Assembly: GCF_016714285.1 (NCBI RefSeq)
Contig: NZ_JADJNN010000017.1
Coordinates: forward strand, 28,076-92,075
Reading direction: 5' to 3'
DNA from: Nannocystis sp.
GTDB taxonomy: Bacteria; Myxococcota_A; Polyangia; Nannocystales; Nannocystaceae
DNA: 64,000 bases
Numbering within the stretch: the first letter of the stretch is position 1; each line of letters starts with the position of its first letter. The notes beneath the pieces were generated by a model, which was given only the letters and a program-made list of their open reading frames with translations, was not told the DNA's origin and ran no database searches. Shown here one piece after another: positions 25,952 through 35,296 of this stretch. The position numbers and the translations under genes are program-made.

Positions 25952-26631
25952 CGCCACCACCGCCTCCTGTACTCGTCGACAAAGTTCGCCCAGCGCGATG
26001 GCGCTGGCTCGACCGGGATGCCGAGCTGCGCCACTTCTGCCATCGTGATCGGCCACTCGTGCGGCGTGTGGTCGCCCATCAACCGGGACATCGCCCGGTT
26101 GACGACAGCGAGCGACGCAGAGGAGCCTTGCCTCGCCGTGAGTGTGGTCCTCAAATAATCCTCAATCGAGCGCGCATAGTCCCGAGCGCTGAGCACTTCC
26201 GTGTCTTGGCTCGTCTCGGGCATGTACTTGACACGTACACCTGAGACGATCGGGTCCACAGCCGAGAGCGCGGCGTTGCGACCCATCTCCAGACGCGTCG
26301 CGTTCAGCGCGATAAGCGTGCCGCCGGAGATCGCCATGTACGGCACGACCGCAGTGGATGCCGCGAACCGCCGTAGGCCGTTGGCGATCATCACGCAGGA
26401 GAGCACGCAGCCGCCCTGGGTGTGGAGCACGAGCGTAATCTCGTCGTTTGGCAGGTGCTCCATTGCCTCCAGCACCATCTCCGCGACGCGGAAGTCAATG
26501 ACTGGCGTAACGATTGGGATCACAGGGGTGTGTCGTTCGACCGCGCGAGGCCCCTGCTGGCGACGCAGCAGGTACGTGGCGCCAACGAACGCGGCACCGG
26601 CTACAGCCGTCGTGATGATTGCCCTCTTCAT
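25948..26631 (-). CDS. ClpP-class serine protease, membrane anchored (SDH-like)
   Basis: 227 residues. An N-terminal membrane segment (ITTAVAGAAFVGATYLL) is followed by a crotonase/ClpP fold resembling the serine dehydrogenase proteinase family (PF01972). Key motifs are LVLHTQGGCVLSC (residues 67-79), YMAISGGTLIAL with the probable nucleophile Ser102, and MGRNAALSAVDPIV. Family members cleave membrane-associated proteins. In a phage-like context it could act as a maturation protease; ClpP-type prohead proteases are known. The gene is within the array and overlaps its downstream neighbour. Confidence 0.7.
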   Translation of the reverse strand: MKRAIITTAVAGAAFVGATYLLRRQQGPRAVERHTPVIPIVTPVIDFRVAEMVLEAMEHLPNDEITLVLHTQGGCVLSCVMIANGLRRFAASTAVVPYMAISGGTLIALNATRLEMGRNAALSAVDPIVSGVRVKYMPETSQDTEVLSARDYARSIEDYLRTTLTARQGSSASLAVVNRAMSRLMGDHTPHEWPITMAEVAQLGIPVEPAPSRWANFVDEYRRRWWR

Positions 26632-26640
26632 TGATGCTTT

Positions 26641-27213
26641 TCAGTGGACGTCCCGCTGGGTCGTATCCGTGAGCGCCGCCAAGGTGGTCACGGTCGGATC
26701 CTCGCGGCAGTAGCCGGTCGCATGCAGCAACGCGTCGTGAATGTCGAGCGGATCCACGCCGCGTCTCGCCGCTGCGACGAGAGCCCCCTCCACGCGCTGC
26801 ATGTGCTCTTCATGTGTGCGAAGAAGGAGGTCCCATGACGTGCGAACCATTTTGATCGCGTCACTGCTCCACGCGGGCTCTGAATCCTGCTGTGGCGTTG
26901 GGTCTTCGGCTGCTTTGGGGGCCTCGACGTCATCGTCATCGAGGTCCCGCGCGAATCGGTTGATTCGTTCCTTGAGGCGCTCAAGAAGCCGGGCCTCGAC
27001 CTCCTCCGGTGTCTCGGGCCGGCTCGCGTTGCTTCGTGGAGCTGCGCCATCTGGCTGGCGCATCCACAGCCCGGGCAGGAGGTCCGTGGCGAGTAGCGTG
27101 ACGACCTGCTGCGCCGTCTCCTTGAGCCCGTCAGGGAAGTCAAGCTCTCTGATCGCCGCGTTGATCACCCGGGCACCCTTGTGGAAGTATGTTTGCTTTT
27201 TCTCGTCAGACAT
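26641..27213 (-). CDS. helical hypothetical protein
   Basis: 190 residues from the ATG at 27213 (MSDEKKQTYFHKGARVINAA). Mostly helical and acidic, with a WMRQPDG motif and a possible coiled coil near LERLKERINRFARDLDDDD. No membrane segment. Starts inside the end of the endopeptidase gene. Function unknown. Confidence 0.55.
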   Translation of the reverse strand: MSDEKKQTYFHKGARVINAAIRELDFPDGLKETAQQVVTLLATDLLPGLWMRQPDGAAPRSNASRPETPEEVEARLLERLKERINRFARDLDDDDVEAPKAAEDPTPQQDSEPAWSSDAIKMVRTSWDLLLRTHEEHMQRVEGALVAAARRGVDPLDIHDALLHATGYCREDPTVTTLAALTDTTQRDVH

Positions 27214-28102
27214 TTCGCACTCTCCATTTCCAAATGAGCACACCTGTTGCGACTCCGGCGAGGCCGACGGCGCCGATCATGATCTTTCCGAGGTGACTGG
27301 CGGCCTTGAGCGGATCGCCGGTACTGGCAGGGCTCGCTGCGGCGCCTTGCTGGATGCCACACTCTTCGCCCACGCAGCCCTGGAGCTCGGCCAGCTTGCT
27401 CTGGATCGCGTCCTCCGTCTTCGGGCCCCACTTACCATCCACGCCAACCCCCAGGGCTGCCTGTGCGGCTCGAAGGGCGGCCTCGGAGGCGGCGCCCCAG
27501 GCCGCGCCCACGTCGCCAGTGTAGTGCCCAAGCGTGGCGAGGGCCTCGTGGCGCTGGCGTGTCTGCACTAACGAAACCTTGGCACCGACCATGCGCTCGA
27601 CGTAGCCGGTCGGATTTTGCAGGCCGTTGGGTGGCTCCTCTGACTTCCACCACACGGAGTTTGCGACTCGCCCCTCGGCGGCGTAGGTCTCGAGGTGGAT
27701 CATCCCGTAGGAGCCGAGGACTCGGCCGAGCTTCTCACCCTTGCGCACCTCCCTCGCGGTCTGGATACCGAACTCCTTGTGCGAGCCGGCCTTGAACCCG
27801 CCGAGCACAACAAAGAGGCCGGTCTTGGTACGCAAGAACGCAGCCTTGGACCCCTCACTCCACCCGCGGTCGATGCCGACGACGAGCGCGTCCTCCGGGG
27901 CTACGATCGTGGCGCCGTCGGGAGCGCCGGTTAGGTCGATCCCAGCGTGCCAGCGTTCGCACTTCTCGAGCGTGCAGTTGAAGGGCCGTCCGCCGCCGAT
28001 GCTCCACACGGCGAACTTCGGCGTCACGCCAGGCAGCGGCCAGGCCGGCGCCGGGTCGCCGGTGGCCATCGGCAGCGTCTCCCAATCGGTCGAGCGTGCC
28101 AT
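27206..28102 (-). CDS. M23 endopeptidase with peptidoglycan-binding domain and C-terminal anchor
   Basis: 298 residues. Residues 25-150 are a LytM/M23 metallopeptidase: zinc ligands His52 and Asp56 (HAGID) and His136 (MIHLET). Residues about 205-240 form a PG_binding_1 domain (ALGVGVDGKWGPKTEDAIQ). A membrane segment (IMIGAVGLAGVATGVLIWKW) ends the protein, followed by RVRNV. It would cleave peptide cross-links of the cell wall. The tail anchor and lack of a signal peptide fit a virion membrane enzyme for entry better than a free endolysin (inference). Confidence 0.75.
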   Translation of the reverse strand: MARSTDWETLPMATGDPAPAWPLPGVTPKFAVWSIGGGRPFNCTLEKCERWHAGIDLTGAPDGATIVAPEDALVVGIDRGWSEGSKAAFLRTKTGLFVVLGGFKAGSHKEFGIQTAREVRKGEKLGRVLGSYGMIHLETYAAEGRVANSVWWKSEEPPNGLQNPTGYVERMVGAKVSLVQTRQRHEALATLGHYTGDVGAAWGAASEAALRAAQAALGVGVDGKWGPKTEDAIQSKLAELQGCVGEECGIQQGAAASPASTGDPLKAASHLGKIMIGAVGLAGVATGVLIWKWRVRNV

Positions 28103-28138
28103 GTTACTCGTGCTCCCGGGTCTCGGTGGTTGGCTTGC

Positions 28139-31100
28139 TCATGCTTGCTTCTCCTTCAGGATGGCGGACGCCCACCGTGGATCGGCCCGGCCCTCGAACT
28201 CGGCATCCAGCAGCAGCTCGACGGCGCCGATGGCTGACTCGAACAGATCGGCGCCGGGCATGGGGTTTCGCTGGGCCTCGTCATAGACCTCGTGGCCGAC
28301 GGCCTCTCGCGCCTGAGCCTCGATCTCCTCGCGCGTGAGCAGTTGTGGCAAGCCCGAGCGAGACCGGAAGATGTAGTGAATGGGCTTCACCTCCTTGCGC
28401 GTGGGCGTGGTGAAGCGCTCACGGAGCTCTTCCGGGGTCGGCTTGACGAGCGCCATCATCGCCAGCGGTGGTTTCCGATTCGACACAACGGCCCCCTGCA
28501 CGCCACTTGCCAGCGCCACCGGGCCCATCGACGCCCGCATCACACTCACGTCCTCGGGCAACACTGGCAAGCCCGGCGGCGTGGCCAGGATCTCGAGCTG
28601 TCCCTCGGCGCAACTCCTGGCGATCTGCGCGGCCGCGGTGCTGATCCGCTCGAGCGCTGCCTGCATGCGCCGCACAGCATCGACGCTACGGCCGTCAATG
28701 AGTGCGCGCCGGGCGGTGTCATGGAATGCCTTGGCCTGCGTGAACGCAGCGGCCGCACGCGCCTTAACGTCGCCCTGACAAAGCGGGGCGTCCAGCATGA
28801 CCGCTGCCCAATAGAGCAGCATGCGCACCTCATGGAGGGTCCGCGGCGCGCGCTCAAGATCATCGTGGAAGGTCCCGAGCTTGCCGTAGAGGTCGACGAA
28901 GAATCGTTCGGTACGCTCGGCGCGATGAACCACGTCGCCAGAGCTGAGGCGCTCGCTCGGGTCCTCCACCTCCACTTCGTCCGTGTCGGCGTCGGGGTCG
29001 CCGACGCGGACGCGGATGCGGCGGAGCACATTACGCTCCCCCTGCTGGACACGCTGTAGGACGAAGTCACCAGATCTGTCGTCGTCCTGGAAGATGGCCT
29101 CCGCGGGCAGGCGCAGCGCACCCGGGCGCCCTAAGACCTCGTCGCGTGTGAGCGTGTCAAACACGCCGGCCCAGAGGTCGCGCATGAGCTGCCGGACCGG
29201 CATCGGCTCGCCACCGCGGGCACGCGCAACCACCTCGCTCGCGCTGGTAAGGTCCTCGGCCTCGAGCCAGCGCTGTAGCTCCTCAACGGTGGGCCCGGTG
29301 GGTCTGGCCAGGTCGCGCAGCGCTTCGGCGATCGGGCCGTAGCCATCCTTGCGACCAAGATCGGCAGTGGCGGCTGGGCGCGCTCCCAGTTCTTTGCTGC
29401 GGCGCTCCATGAGGTCGATCAACTCCTGGAGCGGCGATCGGGGCTGGGCTGCGTCTTTGTCGTCGTCGTCGTCCTCGTCATCCTCCTCCAGGGCATCCCA
29501 CAACGAACGCTCAAGACGATCGAGGATCGCGTCTCGGTCGCGCTGAGGGAGTCGTTCATCAAGCCAGCGAACCTCGTCGATCTCACCGTTGACCACGTCG
29601 AGCGAGACCACAGCAGCGTCGATGTTCTTGCCCTCGGGGAACACAGCGAGCACGAAGCCATTGGCGCGTGTCCGGACCCTCTCGACCCGCCACAGGGGTT
29701 GTGCGTTGAAGGCATCCAGGATCAGGTTGATCGCGGAGGGATGTGGGGCGGGGCGGGCCTCGGCTTGCTTCGCGGCTCGCGGCGAGGGCTTGGTGGCGCC
29801 ACTGAGCTTGTCGGCGGCCTTGCGTGCGCGAGCCACGACGGGCGCCCAAGCTTTGCCGTCACCGATCGCCTCCTCCGCGCGGCGGACATAATACGCGTAC
29901 TTTTTGGATGGCAGGCCGAGCGCCTTGATCGCGGCGCGGGCATCCTCGTACTTGTTCTCAGGTGCAGGCTTCTCTGTCGACCGGATGGCATCGTAGTGAT
30001 TGAAATTGGTGGCGAGGTTGCGAACGGCAGCCTTTCGGGCTGCCTCATGGTCGAGGGTTTGGGTGGCCATTTCGTACGCGATGCCACGACGGAGCGCCTC
30101 ATCCCAGGCGGCCTCCTCCTGATCCCGCGCTGCGCGAAGCGCTCGCCCCATATGGGCCTCCTCGGCGGCCTCGTTGGCGGCCTCCTGGGACGCGGATCTG
30201 GTGCTCGGCCCTACGGGTGCGGGCGGGGCGGGGCGCCTTGGCTCCACAGGCACGCCGAACCATCTTGCGAATGACGCCTCGTCCAGCGCGATCAGCTCAA
30301 CGAGTTGAATGACTGTCCAGTCGAATCTCCGGACGACACTGCCATTCTCGTCGATCAACTCACCTCGAAGGTCCATTTCGCGGTCGTGTCGAGGAGCCAC
30401 GTTCAAAACCAGCCGAGACCCATCGCTAGACGTGAAGCGGACCAAGACCTCATCACCGATCGCCTCGCTGTCCGGCGAGTGGAAGTTGTAGCGACCGATC
30501 CGAACCGAGCCGGTGAGCAACTTGCGCAGTCTAAGGGCGACAGCCTTGACCGCCGCGGCCCCCGCACGCGGACGCGGGGGGGGGAAGTCGCCGACGGCCA
30601 CGCGCCCGAGCGACTCCATCTTCTGCCCCGTGACGATACGGTGGAGCTCCGCGAACAGCGACTCGAAGTCTTCCCACGCCACGCTTGGGATGACCCGGAA
30701 AAATGGCTCCTGGCCGAGCTTGCCACGAATGGTCACTTCGTAGACGAGCGGATGCCGCGCCGTGCTGAATACCAGGTTAAGATGGGAACTTGGGCCGGTG
30801 TACTCGAGTACGAGATCGTCCCCGTATTTTAGTTGTTTTCTTAGTTTATACTTCTTATTTCCGAACCAGAGGGGATTCTCCGTGAGGGCAGCCCAGCGCA
30901 TCCACGTGTGCTCAGGCCAGTCCCTTCTCTCGTCTAAATCCGCGTCCACAAGACTGGGCGGCGATGCCTTGCCGAGCGACATGGGCTGCCCCGGTCGGCG
31001 CGCGACCATCTGGGCGGCGAGCGTGCGTGTCACGGGGGTCGCTGGAGCCCGCCACGACGCCATCGCTGGGGTGAACCCCGCCTCGAATAAAGTCAGTTCG

Positions 31101-31438
31101 TCCGCCCTCGCGGGGATGAAGGCCCAAATGACCACGACCTCATCGCCGTGCTCATAGACCACGCTTTGCTTGCGCAGGCTCGCGTCGAGGACATGCTGCG
31201 CCCAGCGTCTTGTGGCTGGCTTGGTGTTGGCCTCCCAGCGCCAGGATGCGTCAACTAGCGGGTCTTGGCCCTCCAGCAAGAGGCCCAACTCGACCTCCTG
31301 GACGCGGGGGTTGGCTGACATCGTGACGCCCTCGGTGAGCTTCGTCGTCAGCGCGCCGGGGTAGACGTAACTAACTTCGACGCCCTCGGAGGTTAGGGCC
31401 TCTTGGATGCCATGAATCGCTATCGTGTTGACGACCAT
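28139..31438 (-). CDS. large multidomain protein of unknown function
   Basis: 1099 residues, translated right after the methylase-helicase gene. Several regions can be seen. About 1-250 is mixed alpha/beta. About 250-420 is beta-rich with FFRVIPSVAWEDFESLF. About 420-600 is helical and charged. About 600-700 repeats a short alpha/beta pattern and then has a run of Glu/Asp. About 900-1000 is helical. The end has KPIHYIFRSRSGLPQLL. No catalytic motif was recognised. Large uncharacterised polyproteins next to methylase-helicase genes occur in phages and plasmids, where some are injected with DNA. At 30826-30866 a run of AT-rich rare codons stands out. Confidence 0.6.
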   Translation of the reverse strand: MVVNTIAIHGIQEALTSEGVEVSYVYPGALTTKLTEGVTMSANPRVQEVELGLLLEGQDPLVDASWRWEANTKPATRRWAQHVLDASLRKQSVVYEHGDEVVVIWAFIPARADELTLFEAGFTPAMASWRAPATPVTRTLAAQMVARRPGQPMSLGKASPPSLVDADLDERRDWPEHTWMRWAALTENPLWFGNKKYKLRKQLKYGDDLVLEYTGPSSHLNLVFSTARHPLVYEVTIRGKLGQEPFFRVIPSVAWEDFESLFAELHRIVTGQKMESLGRVAVGDFPPPRPRAGAAAVKAVALRLRKLLTGSVRIGRYNFHSPDSEAIGDEVLVRFTSSDGSRLVLNVAPRHDREMDLRGELIDENGSVVRRFDWTVIQLVELIALDEASFARWFGVPVEPRRPAPPAPVGPSTRSASQEAANEAAEEAHMGRALRAARDQEEAAWDEALRRGIAYEMATQTLDHEAARKAAVRNLATNFNHYDAIRSTEKPAPENKYEDARAAIKALGLPSKKYAYYVRRAEEAIGDGKAWAPVVARARKAADKLSGATKPSPRAAKQAEARPAPHPSAINLILDAFNAQPLWRVERVRTRANGFVLAVFPEGKNIDAAVVSLDVVNGEIDEVRWLDERLPQRDRDAILDRLERSLWDALEEDDEDDDDDKDAAQPRSPLQELIDLMERRSKELGARPAATADLGRKDGYGPIAEALRDLARPTGPTVEELQRWLEAEDLTSASEVVARARGGEPMPVRQLMRDLWAGVFDTLTRDEVLGRPGALRLPAEAIFQDDDRSGDFVLQRVQQGERNVLRRIRVRVGDPDADTDEVEVEDPSERLSSGDVVHRAERTERFFVDLYGKLGTFHDDLERAPRTLHEVRMLLYWAAVMLDAPLCQGDVKARAAAAFTQAKAFHDTARRALIDGRSVDAVRRMQAALERISTAAAQIARSCAEGQLEILATPPGLPVLPEDVSVMRASMGPVALASGVQGAVVSNRKPPLAMMALVKPTPEELRERFTTPTRKEVKPIHYIFRSRSGLPQLLTREEIEAQAREAVGHEVYDEAQRNPMPGADLFESAIGAVELLLDAEFEGRADPRWASAILKEKQA

Positions 31439-31441
31439 ACG

Positions 31442-34400
31442 TTACCCTTCCTCCTCCATCATTCCAGGCGGGAAGTGCGAGCGGCGTGCCCTTTTCGATG
31501 AGGCTGGATCGGACTCTGGCGCGGCGTCGGACGACGGCTCCATGGTGACAGGGGGTTTCGTGGACGGGGGCACGCCGTCCGGGGGCTCGTCCTTACCGAC
31601 CGTTAGCAAGTTCTGCGGCACCCGGCGGTCCCACCATTCGATGCCGATCTCCTTGAGCGCAGTGAACTTCTCGCCGCTCGCCGGGGCCAGCTCAAGGAAG
31701 CGCTGCCATCCCGCGATGGTGGGCAGGAGGATCTTGCCGTCGCTAATCTCCTCGCCGGACACGAGCGCGAGACCCTTTGGCCCCTCGACGGGGACCACGT
31801 CGCGGTCACCCTTGACGAGGCCGTCGCGCAACGCAGGCTCGTAGCGCGGCCACCACTTCTCGAGCCATGCATCGCTGGCTCCGCGCCAGCGCAGCGCGGC
31901 GTAGCGGCCGAAGCGGAAGACCTCGGGGATCTTCTTGTCGAGGGCTGCGGCGGTCGCGGTGTCGTCGTCGTCGGGCCAGGCGGGACCGCCGGGGCGCGCG
32001 AGGTGGGTGGGGAGCAGCGGCGCGTCGTTGACGAGGCCGGTGTAGTTCACGAGTTGCCACGAGGGCGAGCCCGCCGCGCGCAGCCCGATGCGCACGCCCT
32101 CGTCGGTGTCCACGATCCGCCCGAACTCGAGGTGGTCGAGCTGCTCCGCGCCGGCACGGGGGCGGGCGATACGCAGGCCCTCGTAGACCGGCGCGCCCGT
32201 GTCGGGGATGAGCACCTCGCGGTCGCGGGCCGCGTACATCCACGGCGCCCACGGCCACGCGTCCGCGTCGACGCGCTCGAGGTCCGCAAGGCGCAGCTCG
32301 CCCTCCTCCCGCAGGCGAGCGGCTGCCTCCGCGTCGTCGCTCACGCGGGCGGCACGGAGGCGGGCGGCCGCCTGACGATAGAGGCGCGTGGCCTCGAGGG
32401 CGATCCGCTTGCGGGCCTCCTCGGCCTGGCGGCGCCGCTTGTCCTCGAGCATCGCGCGCGTCTTGTCCTTGTCGCGCGAGATCATCAGCAAGATGTCCTC
32501 GGGCGAGAGCTGCTGCTGCGCCGCGGGGTTGTTGGTGTCGCGGACCTGCGACTTGATGAGCTCGCCGAGCCAGCCGGCCTTGCCATCGATCAGGCTGAAG
32601 CGGTAGCCGTCGGTCGAGCCATCGGCGAAGTAGTAGTAAATCTGGACGATGCCGAGCGTGTTGCCCTGGCGGACGGCCCGGCCGTTTCGTTGCTCGAGGT
32701 CCGCGGGCGTCCACGGCAGATCGAGGTGGTGGACCGAGCAGGTGCGGACCTGGAGATCGAGGCCCTCATTGGCGACCGAGTTTGCGATGATGACGTCGTA
32801 TTTTGGCGTAATCGCGGTGGTGCTTGGCCCTCCACACGTCCCAGGTGGAGGCGGGTCGGATGAGAGGCCGTTGAACTGCCGGGCGATGCGGACTCGGTCC
32901 GCGGACTTGGTCACTTTTCCGTTCAGGATGGCAATGCGCTCTCGCGGGATGCCGTGCTCGACCAGCACCTCGGTGAGCCATAGGTGCACCGCGGTGGGCT
33001 CGCAGAAGATGATGTGGCCGCAGTTCGGGCTCGCGGCCACACGCCGGGCGCACTCGACTAACTTCGGGCTCGAGTACTGCGGACGCGGGAGCGTGACCTT
33101 GTGGACCACGACCTCCCCCTGCTTGTTGTAGCTGGGGCGCTCGACCACCCCGCCCGTGAGCGCGGTGTCGTAGTTGTAGCCGTCCTCGAGCGCGCCATGG
33201 AGGGCGATGAGGGAGAGGCGCGCGAGCAGGCCGAGGATCACGTTGCCGGGGCTGCTGTCGGGGTTCGGGTTGCTGAGGATCTCCTCGATGCGGGCGACGT
33301 AATGGCGGTACTTCGCCTCCTGGACCTCGTCCATGGCGATCGTGATGGTCTCCACGACGGGGCGCGGCAGCTTGAGGCCGACCTCCTCCGCGGTGCGGAA
33401 CTCGCCGTAGCGAAAGATCAGGGTGCGAAGGTCCTCGAGGTTCTTGAAGCCGGTGACGGCGCTGCGCCGCGTGATGTCAAAGGCCGAGTCCAGCACCTCG
33501 CGGATCTCGATCTTGAGGAAGCGGTCGATGAACTGCTCGGGGTCGAGGATGCCCGCGCGCGTGAAGGCGGTCGGGTCGATGAACTGGATCAGATTGTAGA
33601 ACTCGAGCGGGCTGTTCTTGGCGGGCGTCGCGGTGAGCAGCACGATGCCAGCGCCACCGGTGCGGCGGCGGATCGCGGCGGCCCGAAAGTCGAGCTGCCA
33701 GGCGCGGTCGGAGCCGTCGCCGCCGCCACCCATGAATTTCGGGACGCCGTCCTCGCGGGCCTGCGGCATGTGCAGATTCTTGAAACCTGCGGCCTCGTCG
33801 ACGACGAGCATATCGATGCCGATGTCGTCCCAGGCGATGCCGGGGTCGTAGGTCCAGTCGTTCGGGAGCGCGAGGATCTCCTCGATCCACGCCTTGACGC
33901 CGTGCTCGAGCAGCGCCCGGTCGCGCTCGCTGAGGTTGTCCTTGTCCTTCTCGTTCTTGACCTTCTCCTGCAGCGCCCGCCGGCGCAGGGCGATCGAACG
34001 CTGGACCGCCTCGACCTCCTCGACGTAGCGGACGACGGCAGCCTCGTTCATCTTCGTGCGGGCCAGCGCTTCGTAGCTCAGCACCACGACGTCGGCCTGA
34101 CCGCTCTGCACAAGCTGCCACTTCTGGGCCCGCTCCTGCGGCGTGTCAGTCTCCGAGGTCATCAGGCCCTTGCGATCGCCGCGGCTGATCCGCTTGCGCT
34201 TGGAGCCGATCACCAGCACGCGATAGTCGGGGAGCGTGCACAGGATGTCGTCGTGCCACTTCCAAACCAGCGAGCTCGGCACGAGGATCACCGGCCGGCG
34301 AACCACGCCCTCCTGGCGCGCGCGGGCGATGATCATGAGCGCGGTGTAGGTCTTGCCGACGCCGACGTCGAAGGCGATGAGCCCCCCGAGCAGATCGAGG

Positions 34401-35296
34401 ACGCGCCGGGCCCCAGCGATCTGGTGGGCGCGCGGCGTGGGCGCCCCGGCGCCCCAGCGGGCGATGTACAGCGGCTCGGCGCTGTAGGTCGGGACGATGC
34501 GACCGCGGGCGGCCCGGTTGTAGGCGTGGGTGAGGGCCGCACGTCGCTCGGGGTCGGCGGCGACGTATTGTACAAATGACTCAGACCACTTCTTGGCCAG
34601 GGCTACACGTCGATCACCGATGCTCTGCTTCGCTGCTGCGCGCTCCTCCTTGGTCATCGACGGGGCGTCCCGGTCGCGCTTCTCCTGGGGCGGCCGGAAC
34701 ATTTCTGGGTCGTGGTTGTAGTAACCGAGGAAGGTCAGCACGTCGGGCGACACGGGTGGCGCGTCGGCCTCGATATAGTCGTAGCCGCGCATCTGGACGA
34801 AGCCGTCGACACGCTCGAGCTCGATCCGGCCGTAGTTTGCGTTCAGCGTGCTCGAGAGCCAGCCGCTGACGAGGGCGAGGTCGATGTAGCCGTGGCGCGG
34901 GTCGATGTCGGTGATGTCCTCGAACACCGCCGGCTTGATCGCGTCGAGCAGGCGCCGGACCTGGACGCGCGCTTGCTCGTCGCCACGGGCCGCCCGCGCC
35001 TTTGCGCGGTCGTGTCGCGCCCACAGCTCGTGGCCCGTGAGGTACGCGTCGCGGGGATAGAGCTCATCCCACGTGTCGCCGTCGAGGTTCCACTCGGCCT
35101 TGATCAGGGCCGCGAGCGCATCCTCCCGCGAGCGGGTGCCGCCCTGCTTGCTGTGGAACGCGAGGAGCTTCTTGACCGACAGCTCGCGGTGCATGCGAAA
35201 CAGCATCTCGGCCTGGGCCACGACGTCATCGGCGGGGCCGGTGAACTTGGGCTCGATGCGCGGCGGCTCGCCGAGCGCCGCGATCAGGTGCCACTC
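31442..35296 (-). CDS. SNF2-type helicase, C-terminal part of a methylase-helicase
   Basis: About 1280 residues of superfamily 2 (SNF2-like) helicase. Motif I is FDVGVGKTYTAL, motif II MLVVDEAAGFKNLH, motif III VLLTATPAKNSP. The C-lobe has IANSVANEGLDLQ and LDLPWTPADLEQRNGRAVRQG, a QxxGRxxR-type motif VI. The frame opens without a start codon inside the end of the methylase (35284-35296), one base out of phase. The two were probably one polypeptide of about 2000 residues, as in phage P1 DarB-type antirestriction proteins. Its role would be protection or modification of incoming DNA. The stop is 4 bp before the next gene. Confidence 0.8.
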   Translation of the reverse strand, partial: EWHLIAALGEPPRIEPKFTGPADDVVAQAEMLFRMHRELSVKKLLAFHSKQGGTRSREDALAALIKAEWNLDGDTWDELYPRDAYLTGHELWARHDRAKARAARGDEQARVQVRRLLDAIKPAVFEDITDIDPRHGYIDLALVSGWLSSTLNANYGRIELERVDGFVQMRGYDYIEADAPPVSPDVLTFLGYYNHDPEMFRPPQEKRDRDAPSMTKEERAAAKQSIGDRRVALAKKWSESFVQYVAADPERRAALTHAYNRAARGRIVPTYSAEPLYIARWGAGAPTPRAHQIAGARRVLDLLGGLIAFDVGVGKTYTALMIIARARQEGVVRRPVILVPSSLVWKWHDDILCTLPDYRVLVIGSKRKRISRGDRKGLMTSETDTPQERAQKWQLVQSGQADVVVLSYEALARTKMNEAAVVRYVEEVEAVQRSIALRRRALQEKVKNEKDKDNLSERDRALLEHGVKAWIEEILALPNDWTYDPGIAWDDIGIDMLVVDEAAGFKNLHMPQAREDGVPKFMGGGGDGSDRAWQLDFRAAAIRRRTGGAGIVLLTATPAKNSPLEFYNLIQFIDPTAFTRAGILDPEQFIDRFLKIEIREVLDSAFDITRRSAVTGFKNLEDLRTLIFRYGEFRTAEEVGLKLPRPVVETITIAMDEVQEAKYRHYVARIEEILSNPNPDSSPGNVILGLLARLSLIALHGALEDGYNYDTALTGGVVERPSYNKQGEVVVHKVTLPRPQYSSPKLVECARRVAASPNCGHIIFCEPTAVHLWLTEVLVEHGIPRERIAILNGKVTKSADRVRIARQFNGLSSDPPPPGTCGGPSTTAITPKYDVIIANSVANEGLDLQVRTCSVHHLDLPWTPADLEQRNGRAVRQGNTLGIVQIYYYFADGSTDGYRFSLIDGKAGWLGELIKSQVRDTNNPAAQQQLSPEDILLMISRDKDKTRAMLEDKRRRQAEEARKRIALEATRLYRQAAARLRAARVSDDAEAAARLREEGELRLADLERVDADAWPWAPWMYAARDREVLIPDTGAPVYEGLRIARPRAGAEQLDHLEFGRIVDTDEGVRIGLRAAGSPSWQLVNYTGLVNDAPLLPTHLARPGGPAWPDDDDTATAAALDKKIPEVFRFGRYAALRWRGASDAWLEKWWPRYEPALRDGLVKGDRDVVPVEGPKGLALVSGEEISDGKILLPTIAGWQRFLELAPASGEKFTALKEIGIEWWDRRVPQNLLTVGKDEPPDGVPPSTKPPVTMEPSSDAAPESDPASSKRARRSHFPPGMMEEEG

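Noticed and set aside
33101..34579. Plus-strand open frame opposite the helicase
   Set aside because: The minus strand encodes helicase motifs I-VI here; the plus frame has no recognisable domain.
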